A DNA stretch of 64,000 nucleotides, taken from positions 329,561 through 393,560 of the forward strand of contig JAHDIF010000003.1 of the NCBI GenBank assembly GCA_020630915.1, in the 5' to 3' direction. Position 1 is the stretch's first letter. Each line of letters starts with the position of its first letter. The notes beneath the pieces were generated by a model. It had not been told where the DNA came from and made no database searches. It was given only the letters and a program-made list of their open reading frames with translations. Positions 10,262-20,206 of the stretch are shown here, piece after piece. A program made the translations under genes and the position numbers. This stretch comes from Dokdonia sp. (GTDB taxonomy: Bacteria > Bacteroidota > Bacteroidia > Flavobacteriales > Flavobacteriaceae).

Positions 10262-10287
10262 GAGTATGCTTTCGCGAAAGCATACTC
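10262..10287. repeat. 26-bp perfect palindrome GAGTATGCTTTCGCGAAAGCATACTC (dispersed palindrome, intergenic copy)
   Basis: Sequence equals its own reverse complement; central GCTTTCGCGAAAGC shared with many other loci. Confidence 0.95.
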
Positions 10288-10344
10288 AAAAGCAACCATC
10301 TCTTAAAAACATGTCTTACATTTATAGAGACTGTTTTTTAGTGT

Positions 10345-12708
10345 ATGCGTAAATCCTACTACATTTTATTGTGTTTTATTTTTTGTCCTCAATTAAGTTT
10401 TGGACAAGAAATCACGCAATTTGATGTTTTTGCAGGAAGATATGACTATCTCGCCATAGGAAATACATTAAACGCTCAGGAAAATGGCAATAATAATCCT
10501 TGTGAATTGTTACTTGAGAGCACAGCAACGCTAGATTTAGAACCTGATCAAACGATCATTGCGGCTTATTTGTATTGGGCAGGTTCTGGAACAGGTGATT
10601 TTGAAATTGTTCTAAACGATCTTCCTATTACGGCAGAACGTACTTTTGCAGACGCTATAGACGATACACGCCCTTTCTTTGCGGCATTTACAGATATTAC
10701 TACTCAAGTTATTGAGACGGGTATAGGTGATTATACCTTTGGCGGCTTAGATCTCAGTGATGTGTTGCCTACCTATTGTCCATCTGGAACCAATTTTGCA
10801 GGATGGTCTATAATTGTTGTTTATGAAGACTTGAGCTTACCCCTGAATCAAGTGAATATTTTTGATGGACTAGAGAGTGTTTCACAATTTGATAATAACC
10901 TTACTATAGAGCTGAATAACCTAAATGTCTTGGATAACGAAGATGCAAAAATAGGCTTTCTTGCTTGGGAAGGGGACGCAAATCTGGCAGTTGAAGAGAC
11001 TCTAAGTATCAACGGGAACTTATTGAGCAATCCGCCGTTGAACCCTGTCAATAATCAGTTTAATGGAACCAATAGTTTTACAGAGGCAAACGATCTCTAT
11101 AACATGGATATTGATGTCTATAATATTGAAAATAACATCGATGTAGGTGATACCTCTGCCATTATAGAACTTACTTCTGGTCAAGATTTTGTGATGATCA
11201 ACACAATTATTACGGTTTTAAATAGCCAGCTACCGGATGCTATTGTTGAAATAAATGACGTAGAAACCAGTTGCGACACTCGGGATATACAAATAACATA
11301 TACAGTTACGAATCAGGGTACAGATGTACTGCCTTCTAATACATCCATAGCTTTTTATGGTAATGGTATAAATACGGGGACTGATGTTTTAATAGCTGCG
11401 ATTCCTATGGGGGAATCACAAACTAACATTGTTACAATTGCCATAGACACCTTAATTCCAGAAGTTTTTAGTCTCATTGCTATCGCAGATGATCCTGCTA
11501 CTGTAGTAGAAAGTAATGAAGAGAATAATGAGTCTTTACCCTTTTCGGTAAATCTAACCTCTATTGATTTATTAGAAATAATTCCACTAGAATTGTGTGA
11601 TGATAATTCTAACGATGGGATTACTATTTTTAATTTAGAACCACCAGCACAGACTGCTCTTAATGGCCAAGACGATATTTTAGTGAGTTATTATATTTCT
11701 GAATTAGATGCTCTAATCGAAGAAAACCCAATAGTTGACCCCACCATATATGAGAATATAACCAACCCTCAAACAATTTTTTTAAGATTTCAATCAACTA
11801 TTGATCCTAATTGTGTGAGAATAGAGCCATTGGTCTTAGAAGTATTGTATCAACCAGTAATACCTTCTCTAGATCCACTGGAGATATGCGATGATAGCGC
11901 TAATGATGGGATTGCCACTTTTAATCTTTTGGAACAATCTGCTAGTATTACAAATGGACAGACAGCAGTTTCTATTTCGTATTATACTTCACTGCAAGAA
12001 GCTGAGGATGGAGTAAATTCGATTGTAGTGCCCGATATGTTTACGAACACTATCAACCCACAAACAATTTATTGTAGACTTCAGAGCGAAACGAGTACTA
12101 TCTGTTACGATGTGAACTTTTTTGATGTAATTGTAAGTCCTATTGGCAGTGTGATTGCCTTACCTAACCTTATCGCTTGTAACGAAGGCTTTGGCATTGG
12201 GACTTTTGATCTTACTCAGATTGAGGATATAGCAAATCTAGGGCCCTATCAATTCATTACTGGATATTATCTCAATCCACAAGATGCTCAACAACAAGTT
12301 AATGCTATTAGTGATCCTTTTTCATATACAAACACTATGGAGAATGAGATAATATACATAAGGATTGAAGATGATGATATACTGGATTGTTATGAACTTG
12401 CACAATTTGTGCTTGAAATAGAAAATTGTCCACCCTTTGTGCCACAAGGTTTCTCACCTAATGGCGATGCAATTAATGACACTTTTGAAATTACAGGTCT
12501 TAAGAATGTATTCGATTATGATTTATTAATTTATTCAAGACTAGGAAATTTAATTTACAAAGGTGACAACAATGTTGATTTTTGGGATGGCATCCCTAAC
12601 CAAGGACTAGGAGGGACGCAAGCTCCTACAGGAGTCTATTACTGGGTATTGTATCTTAATGATTCCAATTTTAAGGATATGACTGGATGGGTGTATTTAA
12701 ATAGATAA
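10345..12708 (+). CDS. secreted multidomain protein with CARDB-like region and gliding-motility-associated C-terminal (T9SS type B) sorting domain
   Basis: Signal peptide MRKSYYILLCFIFCPQLSFGQ; repeated LE(L/I)CDD...NDGI.(I/T)FNL units; FVPQGFSPNGDAINDTFEITGL...GVYYWVLYLND C-terminus. Confidence 0.9.
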   Translation: MRKSYYILLCFIFCPQLSFGQEITQFDVFAGRYDYLAIGNTLNAQENGNNNPCELLLESTATLDLEPDQTIIAAYLYWAGSGTGDFEIVLNDLPITAERTFADAIDDTRPFFAAFTDITTQVIETGIGDYTFGGLDLSDVLPTYCPSGTNFAGWSIIVVYEDLSLPLNQVNIFDGLESVSQFDNNLTIELNNLNVLDNEDAKIGFLAWEGDANLAVEETLSINGNLLSNPPLNPVNNQFNGTNSFTEANDLYNMDIDVYNIENNIDVGDTSAIIELTSGQDFVMINTIITVLNSQLPDAIVEINDVETSCDTRDIQITYTVTNQGTDVLPSNTSIAFYGNGINTGTDVLIAAIPMGESQTNIVTIAIDTLIPEVFSLIAIADDPATVVESNEENNESLPFSVNLTSIDLLEIIPLELCDDNSNDGITIFNLEPPAQTALNGQDDILVSYYISELDALIEENPIVDPTIYENITNPQTIFLRFQSTIDPNCVRIEPLVLEVLYQPVIPSLDPLEICDDSANDGIATFNLLEQSASITNGQTAVSISYYTSLQEAEDGVNSIVVPDMFTNTINPQTIYCRLQSETSTICYDVNFFDVIVSPIGSVIALPNLIACNEGFGIGTFDLTQIEDIANLGPYQFITGYYLNPQDAQQQVNAISDPFSYTNTMENEIIYIRIEDDDILDCYELAQFVLEIENCPPFVPQGFSPNGDAINDTFEITGLKNVFDYDLLIYSRLGNLIYKGDNNVDFWDGIPNQGLGGTQAPTGVYYWVLYLNDSNFKDMTGWVYLNR

Positions 12709-12771
12709 CTCTCTGAAATTCACTAGTTAATTCGTGCAAAATTTCATAGTTTAGCCGCCCATTAATCATCT

Positions 12772-14127
12772 ATGACTTTTAAAGATTTAAATCTCGACAA
12801 ATTTTTGTGGAATGCCTTAGATGATCTAGGATTTAATTCTCCTACACCTATCCAAGAGCAGGCTTTTGCACCCGTAATGTCTGGAAAAGATGTTGTAGGT
12901 ATTGCGCAGACGGGTACAGGTAAGACCTTTGCATATTTACTTCCTATACTAAAAAGTCTTCCATATTCAAGACAGGAACACCCTAGAGCTATAATTTTGG
13001 TGCCTACTCGTGAGCTTGTAGTGCAGGTAACTAGTGAATTAGAAAAACTCACTGCTTACTTGGATACAAGAGTAGCAGGAGTGTATGGTGGGGTAAATAT
13101 TAATAGACATAAAGAATTAGTCGCTCAAGGTCAGGACATTATTGTGGCAACTCCAGGTCGTTTATTTGATCTTGCTGTAAGTCGAGTGTTACAGCTTAAA
13201 TCTATCCAGAAAGTGGTAATAGATGAAGTAGATGTGATGCTGGATTTAGGCTTTAGACCACAGCTTCTCAATATATTTGACATTTTACCTCCTCGTAGAC
13301 AACATATAATGTTTAGTGCAACAATGACGGAAGACGTAGATGCACTTATCAATGATTTCTTTCATAGACCTGCTCATATTTCGGTAGCAGCCAGTGGTAC
13401 ACCTCTTGAAAATATAGAACAGAAATGTATTAAAGCCCCTAATTTTTATACCAAACTCAATTATCTTCTGGAGGAACTCGCTTCCGCGAAAGCGTATCCC
13501 AAAGTATTACTTTTTGCCAAAAATAAGCGAATGGCAGATAGGCTCTTTACGAACTTAGATGAGGCTTTTCCTGGTCAATGTAATGTAATACACTCTAATA
13601 AAACACAGAACTATCGTCTTAATAGTATAAAAGAGTTTACCGAAGGTAAAATTAGAATTTTGATTGCTACAGATGTGATGGCCCGTGGTCTCGATATAGA
13701 TGATATCTCTCACGTTATAAATGTAGATGTGCCTTTATTTCCGGAAAACTATTTGCATAGAATAGGAAGAACAGGTAGGGCAGAACGTCAAGGTACTTCT
13801 ATTGTATTGTGCACTCCTCAAGAAGAGCGACAAATACAGGAAATCGAGAGCTTAATGCAAATGGAGATTGCTGTCGAGAAATTGCCTGAGAGCATTGAGA
13901 TTTCTAAACAACTTACACCGGAAGAGCGACCAGAAGCAAAAGAGATTTACAATCCTCTTAAAAGAAAAGATGATGAAGATGCTCCTGGGCCAGCGTTTCA
14001 TGAGAAGAAAGACAAGAATAAGAAAGTAAATTTAGGAGGTTCTTACCAACGTACGATTGCTAAAAAGTATAAGAAGCCTAAAACAAGAGGAGATAAAAAT
14101 TATAATCGTAGAAACAAGCGTAAATGA
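12772..14127 (+). CDS. DEAD/DEAH-box RNA helicase
   Basis: AQTGTGKT, PTRELV, DEVD (DEAD-box variant), SAT, HRIGRTGR motifs; basic C-terminal tail. Confidence 0.96.
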   Translation: MTFKDLNLDKFLWNALDDLGFNSPTPIQEQAFAPVMSGKDVVGIAQTGTGKTFAYLLPILKSLPYSRQEHPRAIILVPTRELVVQVTSELEKLTAYLDTRVAGVYGGVNINRHKELVAQGQDIIVATPGRLFDLAVSRVLQLKSIQKVVIDEVDVMLDLGFRPQLLNIFDILPPRRQHIMFSATMTEDVDALINDFFHRPAHISVAASGTPLENIEQKCIKAPNFYTKLNYLLEELASAKAYPKVLLFAKNKRMADRLFTNLDEAFPGQCNVIHSNKTQNYRLNSIKEFTEGKIRILIATDVMARGLDIDDISHVINVDVPLFPENYLHRIGRTGRAERQGTSIVLCTPQEERQIQEIESLMQMEIAVEKLPESIEISKQLTPEERPEAKEIYNPLKRKDDEDAPGPAFHEKKDKNKKVNLGGSYQRTIAKKYKKPKTRGDKNYNRRNKRK

Positions 14128-14903
14128 AAATTAGAAGTTTTTTTTATTTGTTGTGTTTAGTGGTGACTATCACATTAACTTCGTGTTTTGACAGAGATAA
14201 GTATGCTCCCAAACCTTATGAACGTGCACTAGAAATCGTAAAACTTTCTGATAATGAATTTCTCCATATTTCTTATTTAAAGGATGGTCGAGGTGGTTAT
14301 ATCCCTTGTAACGGATATATTTATGCAAACTCAAATGAAGCTCTTATTTTTGACACGCCCATAAATGACACACTTACAGATCAATTAATTTCATTTATTA
14401 ATAATGAATTAAAGTTTTCAATTAAAGGAGCAGTTTTAAACCACTCACATAAAGATGCTTCTGGAGGGGTAAAATTTTTGAATAGAAATAGGATTCCTAC
14501 TTATGGGTCAATAAAAACAGCTGAAATTCTTGCGAAAGATTCCTTGTTTATTACACATCCTTTTGAAACAAAACAAGAAATTGTATTGGGTGATACTACT
14601 GTTGAGAATACATATTTTGGAGAGGCGCATACAGTAGATAATATCGTTTCTTACATACATAAGACAAACACCGTGGTAGGAGGGTGTATGATCAAGTCTC
14701 TGAATTCCCAAAAAGGAAATTTGAGAGATGCAAACCTTCTCACCTGGTCAAAAACTGTGTCAAAAGTAAAAGATACGTATCCAAATGTTTCGTTCGTCAT
14801 CCCAGGACACGGTGCCGCCGGAGATGCTACTCTACTAGATTATACTGTAAATTTATTTTCTGCAGATAGTGGGCAAGAATCTGCCGTTTCTAATTTAGAA
14901 TAA
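14124..14903 (+). CDS. subclass B1-like metallo-beta-lactamase, predicted lipoprotein
   Basis: Lipobox LTSC; HSHKDASGG (HxHxD), FGEAHTVDNIVSYI, VVGGCMIKSLNSQKGNLRDANLLTW, VIPGHG: all zinc ligand motifs of B1 enzymes including GGCxxK. Confidence 0.88.
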   Translation: MKIRSFFYLLCLVVTITLTSCFDRDKYAPKPYERALEIVKLSDNEFLHISYLKDGRGGYIPCNGYIYANSNEALIFDTPINDTLTDQLISFINNELKFSIKGAVLNHSHKDASGGVKFLNRNRIPTYGSIKTAEILAKDSLFITHPFETKQEIVLGDTTVENTYFGEAHTVDNIVSYIHKTNTVVGGCMIKSLNSQKGNLRDANLLTWSKTVSKVKDTYPNVSFVIPGHGAAGDATLLDYTVNLFSADSGQESAVSNLE

Positions 14904-14960
14904 ATCCAAAGTTTCTTAAGAGTATATTGTAACCATTAAGTTAATATGGATGATATAATT

Positions 14961-15200
14961 ATGGAAAATAATAAGAAACGAGGAGGTGATGCTCCAATCG
15001 CTTGCGAATTAGAAGAAGGAAAAAAATATTCTTGGTGTACTTGCGGTCATAGTGAAAACCAGCCGTTTTGTGATGGCGCGCATAGAGCTGCGGAAAGTAC
15101 ACCTAACTTGCGCTTTGAAGCAACTGAGACGAAAACAGCTTATTTATGTACTTGTAAACTTACTAAGAACCCACCATACTGCGATGGATCGCATAAATAG
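14961..15200 (+). CDS. CDGSH-type iron-sulfur protein (two CDGSH motifs)
   Basis: WCTCGHSENQPFCDGAH and YLCTCKLTKNPPYCDGSH; start could also be 14946. Confidence 0.9.
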   Translation: MENNKKRGGDAPIACELEEGKKYSWCTCGHSENQPFCDGAHRAAESTPNLRFEATETKTAYLCTCKLTKNPPYCDGSHK

Positions 15201-15208
15201 GGCAAGAA

Positions 15209-15243
15209 TAAAAATCTCTTTTAAAAAAGGGATTTTTATTTTA
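15209..15243. terminator. hairpin terminator between convergent genes
   Basis: aaaaatctcttttaaaaaagggatttttatttt. Confidence 0.7.
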
Positions 15244-16165
15244 TACGATAGCCTGCTAGTGCTTGACTTCCAAAATAAATTATTAATGATCTTGCATTTT
15301 CATTTTCCCTTAAGTCAACCTTAAATGAGTACCCTGTCTGCGTTTTTATAATTGGAGGATTGACGTTTTTACCGCCAATATTGAAGGAAATCCAATCTTC
15401 TTCTAGATCTGTTTCTATTAAAAAATTATATGTAGATTTTTTCACTTTCCTTTCCAGCATCCCATTTTTAGGATTATTTATTGTGACAACTTCTATTAGT
15501 GGGCTATAATATATTGGCAAATATGAAAATTCCTTTTTACTCATAAGGGGAGACAATAAGGCGTTTTTTGGGTTATCAGGATAATGACTAAGGGCCAATA
15601 ATTCAGGTGGAGAACAGAAATATAAATAATTTCTTTCCTTAATAAATTTTCCATTCCAACTTCCTGCACCCCAAGTTGCATCTATTAAATACTCTTTATT
15701 GTCAATGGTTACGATATTCCAAGCGTGATTCGAAGAAAGTGACCTTCCAATATCCTCAACATCAGTTTTAGCATTTCCAGTTATCACTCGCGATGGAATA
15801 TTGAGCTCAATCATTATGTTTTGAAATAATTGTGAGTATCCGGAACAAATGGCTTTTTTAGTCTTTAAAACCCTATGCCCCATATCTTGGCTTAATTTCA
15901 AATCGTTTACATAACGTTTATAAATTTCTCGAGTGGGTTCTTGCTCTTCAAATGAATAGGCAATGTGTTCCGTAATCCATGTAAATGTAGCTCTCGTTTT
16001 TTCCAAATCCGTATCGAAATCTTTATCGATACGTTGTGCTAAAATTTTGGGAGACTTAAATGAAGATGGGTAGTTTAAAACTAGGGAATCTACAGACTCT
16101 AAGTTTTGACCAAAAAGAATGCCTATTTGTCCAAAAAGCAATAGTATTAAGAAGTGTCTGGTCAT
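15236..16165 (-). CDS. secreted transglutaminase-like domain protein
   Basis: Signal peptide; KKAICSGYSQLFQ (Cys), NHAWNIVTI (His), EYLIDATWG (Asp) catalytic triad motifs. Confidence 0.85.
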   Translation of the reverse strand: MTRHFLILLLFGQIGILFGQNLESVDSLVLNYPSSFKSPKILAQRIDKDFDTDLEKTRATFTWITEHIAYSFEEQEPTREIYKRYVNDLKLSQDMGHRVLKTKKAICSGYSQLFQNIMIELNIPSRVITGNAKTDVEDIGRSLSSNHAWNIVTIDNKEYLIDATWGAGSWNGKFIKERNYLYFCSPPELLALSHYPDNPKNALLSPLMSKKEFSYLPIYYSPLIEVVTINNPKNGMLERKVKKSTYNFLIETDLEEDWISFNIGGKNVNPPIIKTQTGYSFKVDLRENENARSLIIYFGSQALAGYRIK

Positions 16166-16181
16166 ATAAACAATGGAACAA

Positions 16182-17600
16182 TTACTGTACCGAAAGTCCC
16201 ATTTTTTTCCCTTTTTCCATCATAAAAGAATAAGCGGCCTCATACTCATTTGGGATTTCTCCTTCAAGAATAGCTTCTTTAATGGCTTCCTTAATAATAC
16301 CAATCTCTCTACAGGGCTTCAGGTTAAATGTTTTCATGATCTCCTCTCCAGACACTGGTGGTTGAAAATTACGAACGTGATCACGCTCTTCAACCTCCTT
16401 GATTTTATGACGTACTACCTTAAAATTATTATGGTATTTCTTAAATCGTTTAGGATTTTTAGTGGTGATATCTGCCTCGCACAAAATCATTAAGTCCTCA
16501 ATATAGTCGCCAGCATCAAAAACGAGTCTTCGCACGGCGCTATCTGTCACTTTATCAGTGGCAATAACAATGGGTCTCGAACTCATAAGTACCATTTTTT
16601 GAACAAATTTCATCTTCTCATTAAGAGGCATACGGAGTCTCTTAAAAAGCTTGAATACCATTTTGGACCCAACGAATTCATGACCGTGAAATGTCCACCC
16701 TACTTTTTTGCTAAATTTTTTAGTAGGTGCTTTACCAATATCGTGAAGCAAAGCGGCCCAACGAAGCCATAAATCATCTGTATTACGTGCGATATTGTCA
16801 ACAACTTCTAGCGTGTGATAAAAATTATCTTTGTGTGTTTGCCCTTCTTTTTCGTCAATACCTTTCAATGCGGTAAGTTCTGGAAGGAAATAGGGGAGAA
16901 GCCCTGTTTTCTCTAAAAGTAAAAACCCCTTAGAAGGTACAGGACTCATCATTATTTTATGGAGCTCTTCTACAATACGTTCATTGGTTATAATCTTTAT
17001 GCGGTGTGCATTTCGCGAAAGCGCCTTAAAAGATGCTACTTCGATTTTAAAGTCTAACTGTGTTGCAAACCGTATCGCACGCAGCATTCGTAGCGGATCA
17101 TCGCTGTAGGTTATATCTGGATCAAGTGGGGTTCTAATAACTTTAGTATCCAAATCTGCAATACCCCCAAAAGGGTCTAACAACTCTCCAAAGGTGGCAT
17201 CGTTAAGGGATAATGCAAGCGCATTAATGGTAAAATCTCGTCTATTTTGATCGTCTTGGAGCGTGCCATTTTCTACCTGGGGGTTACGGCTATCTTCTGT
17301 ATATGACTCTTTACGAGCACCCACAAACTCGACCTCTATAGTTCCAGACTTGAGCATCGCTGTACCGTAGGTCTTAAATACTTGCACTTTGGGATGATTA
17401 GGTAATAGAGATGCAACTTTATGAGCTAGTTCTATGCCACTTCCTACGGTTACGATGTCTACATCTTTTGCGTCTCCACGTCTTAAGATATAGTCTCTCA
17501 CAAATCCTCCTATGACATAGGTTTCTAGGCCCAATGCTTCAGATGCTTTGGTGATGGTTTTAAAAATGGATAAGGATAGGGCGTTCTTATAATTGGGCAT
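16182..17600 (-). CDS. CCA tRNA nucleotidyltransferase / poly(A) polymerase family with HD domain
   Basis: YVIGGFVRDYILRRGDAKDVDIVT, RRDFTINALA, LLHDIGKAPTK. Confidence 0.95.
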   Translation of the reverse strand: MPNYKNALSLSIFKTITKASEALGLETYVIGGFVRDYILRRGDAKDVDIVTVGSGIELAHKVASLLPNHPKVQVFKTYGTAMLKSGTIEVEFVGARKESYTEDSRNPQVENGTLQDDQNRRDFTINALALSLNDATFGELLDPFGGIADLDTKVIRTPLDPDITYSDDPLRMLRAIRFATQLDFKIEVASFKALSRNAHRIKIITNERIVEELHKIMMSPVPSKGFLLLEKTGLLPYFLPELTALKGIDEKEGQTHKDNFYHTLEVVDNIARNTDDLWLRWAALLHDIGKAPTKKFSKKVGWTFHGHEFVGSKMVFKLFKRLRMPLNEKMKFVQKMVLMSSRPIVIATDKVTDSAVRRLVFDAGDYIEDLMILCEADITTKNPKRFKKYHNNFKVVRHKIKEVEERDHVRNFQPPVSGEEIMKTFNLKPCREIGIIKEAIKEAILEGEIPNEYEAAYSFMMEKGKKMGLSVQ

Positions 17601-18160
17601 TACTCTCGTATAACAGTCACTTTTCCGCTATTGGTCAGTTTAATGATAGCGCTAGGTTTAGAAGATTTTTTGTCTCGATCTAAGTTTACAACATAGTCTA
17701 CACCTTCTATAATGGCTTTATCAATGTCTTTAAAACTTTGCGGTGTGGGGCTTCCATTTATGTTTGCACTTGTAGAGACAATAGGCCTTTTAAATTTTTT
17801 TAATAAAATATTACAAAAAGTATTGCGACACACTCTCATAGCAAGTGTGTTATCTTTTGCTATCAGATTTTCTGCAACTCGTATAGGTTCGTCATAAATG
17901 ATCGTAGTAGGGCGGGCCGCATATTTTAAGATATCGTAGGCTACTTCTGGAATTTCTTCTACATACTGCTGTAACATTCTAAAATCACTTACTAAACAAA
18001 TAAGACCTTCACTTTCTGTTTGTTTTTTTAATTTGCACAAACGTTCTATAGCTCCAGGATGCGTAGAGTCACATCCAATACTCCATACGGTATCTGTGGG
18101 GTATAGTATGAGGCCACCGCGTTTTAAGACAGCCAGTACTGCTTCATGTTCTTCTCTCAT
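17600..18160 (-). CDS. L-threonylcarbamoyladenylate synthase (TsaC/Sua5/YrdC family)
   Basis: GGLILYPTDTVWSIGCD, RPTTIIYD, STSANINGSPTP. Confidence 0.93.
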   Translation of the reverse strand: MREEHEAVLAVLKRGGLILYPTDTVWSIGCDSTHPGAIERLCKLKKQTESEGLICLVSDFRMLQQYVEEIPEVAYDILKYAARPTTIIYDEPIRVAENLIAKDNTLAMRVCRNTFCNILLKKFKRPIVSTSANINGSPTPQSFKDIDKAIIEGVDYVVNLDRDKKSSKPSAIIKLTNSGKVTVIRE

Positions 18161-18161
18161 C

Positions 18162-19064
18162 TTAAAGATTTAAATAGTCAAATGCTTTGTCTGCAAATTT
18201 ACGATTGATAGATCTACATTCGGCAAGAAGAGTGGGGAAAGTTTCTGCTTTCGCGAAAGCGCCCACAGCATTCTCAAAACTACTTATCACTGGCTTATGC
18301 TTAAAATCATAAAATTTTGAGGAGTTAGGAATGACAACCACTTTTTTACCCATAAGCATAGACCAATACATCGCATGGTAGCTATCCGTCACGATCTTTT
18401 GAGATGCTCCTATAAAATCTATAATTTCTTTAAGATCTGTTGTGTTGGAGGTTGTAGGGTAGTCCTTAAAGAGATTAACAACTTCTGGTTTTTTTACAGT
18501 GTCTTTATGAAAAATAACTCCTATTTCTTGTGTTTCTTCATAGTCATTATCAAAAAGTGAGTGCATACAGCTTACACAGGGTACATATGCTCCGGGCATA
18601 GTATAATCTCGTGTTCCTACGAGACCAAATTTTGATATGTCAACATTGTAATCGCTTACGTTTCCATAGGTGTTGGGAGATTTAGAATTATGTCCCACAC
18701 CCCAAAGTACGACTTTCTTGCCTCGCTTAGCAATAGCCTCAAAAGCGTCCATTTGTAGTTTAAAACCATTTCTATTGAGAAGTCCGCCACCGCCTATAAT
18801 TAGAGCATTATTAGAAATTTTATCTATAAACTGGTTGCGCACTTCTTTTTCGGTACGTTTATAATCAAAAATATCGAGACCAGTGCCCTTTAACTCTGGG
18901 AAATAGTGATGCGGTGCACAATAATAGTCACCTATATTTTTAGTGTCTAGTCTGTGTATATTAACAACACCATTATTGTATTGTGTATTCTTTTTGAGAT
19001 CACTCTTAAATCTATACTTCATGAGTTTTCTCGTAATCGTGCGCTGGATTTTATTAGTACTCAT
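18162..19064 (-). CDS. polysaccharide pyruvyl transferase family protein
   Basis: NIGDYYCAPHHYFPELKG, LIIGGGGLLNR, GTRDYTM, KIVTDSYHAMYWS. Confidence 0.88.
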   Translation of the reverse strand: MSTNKIQRTITRKLMKYRFKSDLKKNTQYNNGVVNIHRLDTKNIGDYYCAPHHYFPELKGTGLDIFDYKRTEKEVRNQFIDKISNNALIIGGGGLLNRNGFKLQMDAFEAIAKRGKKVVLWGVGHNSKSPNTYGNVSDYNVDISKFGLVGTRDYTMPGAYVPCVSCMHSLFDNDYEETQEIGVIFHKDTVKKPEVVNLFKDYPTTSNTTDLKEIIDFIGASQKIVTDSYHAMYWSMLMGKKVVVIPNSSKFYDFKHKPVISSFENAVGAFAKAETFPTLLAECRSINRKFADKAFDYLNL

Positions 19065-20151
19065 AAGATCTATTTAAAAGATTATTGTATACCTCTAAGT
19101 ATTGCTTTGCTGCAATATCCCAATTAAAGGAATTTGCTCTTTTTATCGCTTTGGCCTGATATTCTTTCTTATTGATTTGTATACCTTTTAGGCCTTCTAA
19201 TAAAGCATGAGCCATGTACTTTGGGTCATAATGGTCCCAATACCTGGCGATATCACCACCTATTTCTGGTAATGAAGTGTTATTAGATGTAAATACTGGT
19301 TTTCCAAAACGCATAGCCTCAATTATAGGAAGTCCAAAACCTTCGCGTAGTGAAGGAAATACAAATGCTTCACAGTTTTGATAATACCATTGTTTATCTT
19401 CTTCTGAGATTTTTCCTGGAAGCACTATTCTATTCGATAGGCCTTTGTTTGTAATTAGGTCCTTGATTTCTTGAGCTTCTTTTGTAGTATTCTTACCAGC
19501 AATTACTAGATGCATTTTAGGTATTAACTCTAGCATGCGTATAAGACTCTTAAAATTTTTGCGAGCCGTAAACTCTCCGATACTAAATAGAAAGGGTTCA
19601 TTAACAGCTACACTGGGAGAGTAATTACTAGATATTGTTATATCAGAAATAGGATTACCGTTATAGATAACATACTCTGGCACCTTAGGAATATCAAAAA
19701 AATCGTGAGTAGACTTCTTCGCATACTCAGAAATATAGGTAATGGCGCTACTTCTGCTTAGTTTTTTTTGAAAACGCTGGTGTACGTCCTCTTCCATATA
19801 ATTTTTTGTATTCTTTATGTAGGTAATATTATGCACGGTAAGCACGTAAGGAATATCGTGATAGGGCTCTATTTTTGTGTTTTGGTTCAAAGAGTGCCAT
19901 ATATCATACTTTTTGCGCGTACGAACAAGAGGGTATCTAGAGAGCGGCCTGTATTTCTTGTACACATAAGCAGCACCAAATTCGTTCCTCCACTTTTCGG
20001 GGTTAGCGGTATTTAATGTAATATTCAAACCCGAAACGTCTTGTTCTTTTAACGCTTTAAGTAAGTGGTAATTAAACTGACCAAACCCAAAAAATGGATT
20101 TTGTAAGTGGTGACTTTCTAGAAAAAGAGTCGATTTTTTACTCATTGTCAC
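19054..20151 (-). CDS. glycosyltransferase family 4 (GT-B)
   Basis: FSIGEFTARKNFKSLIRML; FVFPSLREGFGLPIIEAMRFGKPV. Confidence 0.93.
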   Translation of the reverse strand: MTMSKKSTLFLESHHLQNPFFGFGQFNYHLLKALKEQDVSGLNITLNTANPEKWRNEFGAAYVYKKYRPLSRYPLVRTRKKYDIWHSLNQNTKIEPYHDIPYVLTVHNITYIKNTKNYMEEDVHQRFQKKLSRSSAITYISEYAKKSTHDFFDIPKVPEYVIYNGNPISDITISSNYSPSVAVNEPFLFSIGEFTARKNFKSLIRMLELIPKMHLVIAGKNTTKEAQEIKDLITNKGLSNRIVLPGKISEEDKQWYYQNCEAFVFPSLREGFGLPIIEAMRFGKPVFTSNNTSLPEIGGDIARYWDHYDPKYMAHALLEGLKGIQINKKEYQAKAIKRANSFNWDIAAKQYLEVYNNLLNRSYEY

Positions 20152-20194
20152 AAATATAGTTATTTGCTGTGATGGGTCATTATGTAATATACCT

Positions 20195-20202
20195 TAGTTT
20201 TG
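20195..20202 (+). promoter_or_regulatory. putative -7 box (TAGTTTTG) just upstream of the GTG start at 20207
   Basis: TAnnTTTG match ending 5 bp before the start codon. Confidence 0.35.
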
Positions 20203-20206
20203 CATT

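Noticed and set aside
15052-15324. ORF 15052..15324 overlapping the CDGSH gene
   Set aside because: Out of frame with the clear CDGSH protein and overlaps the terminator.
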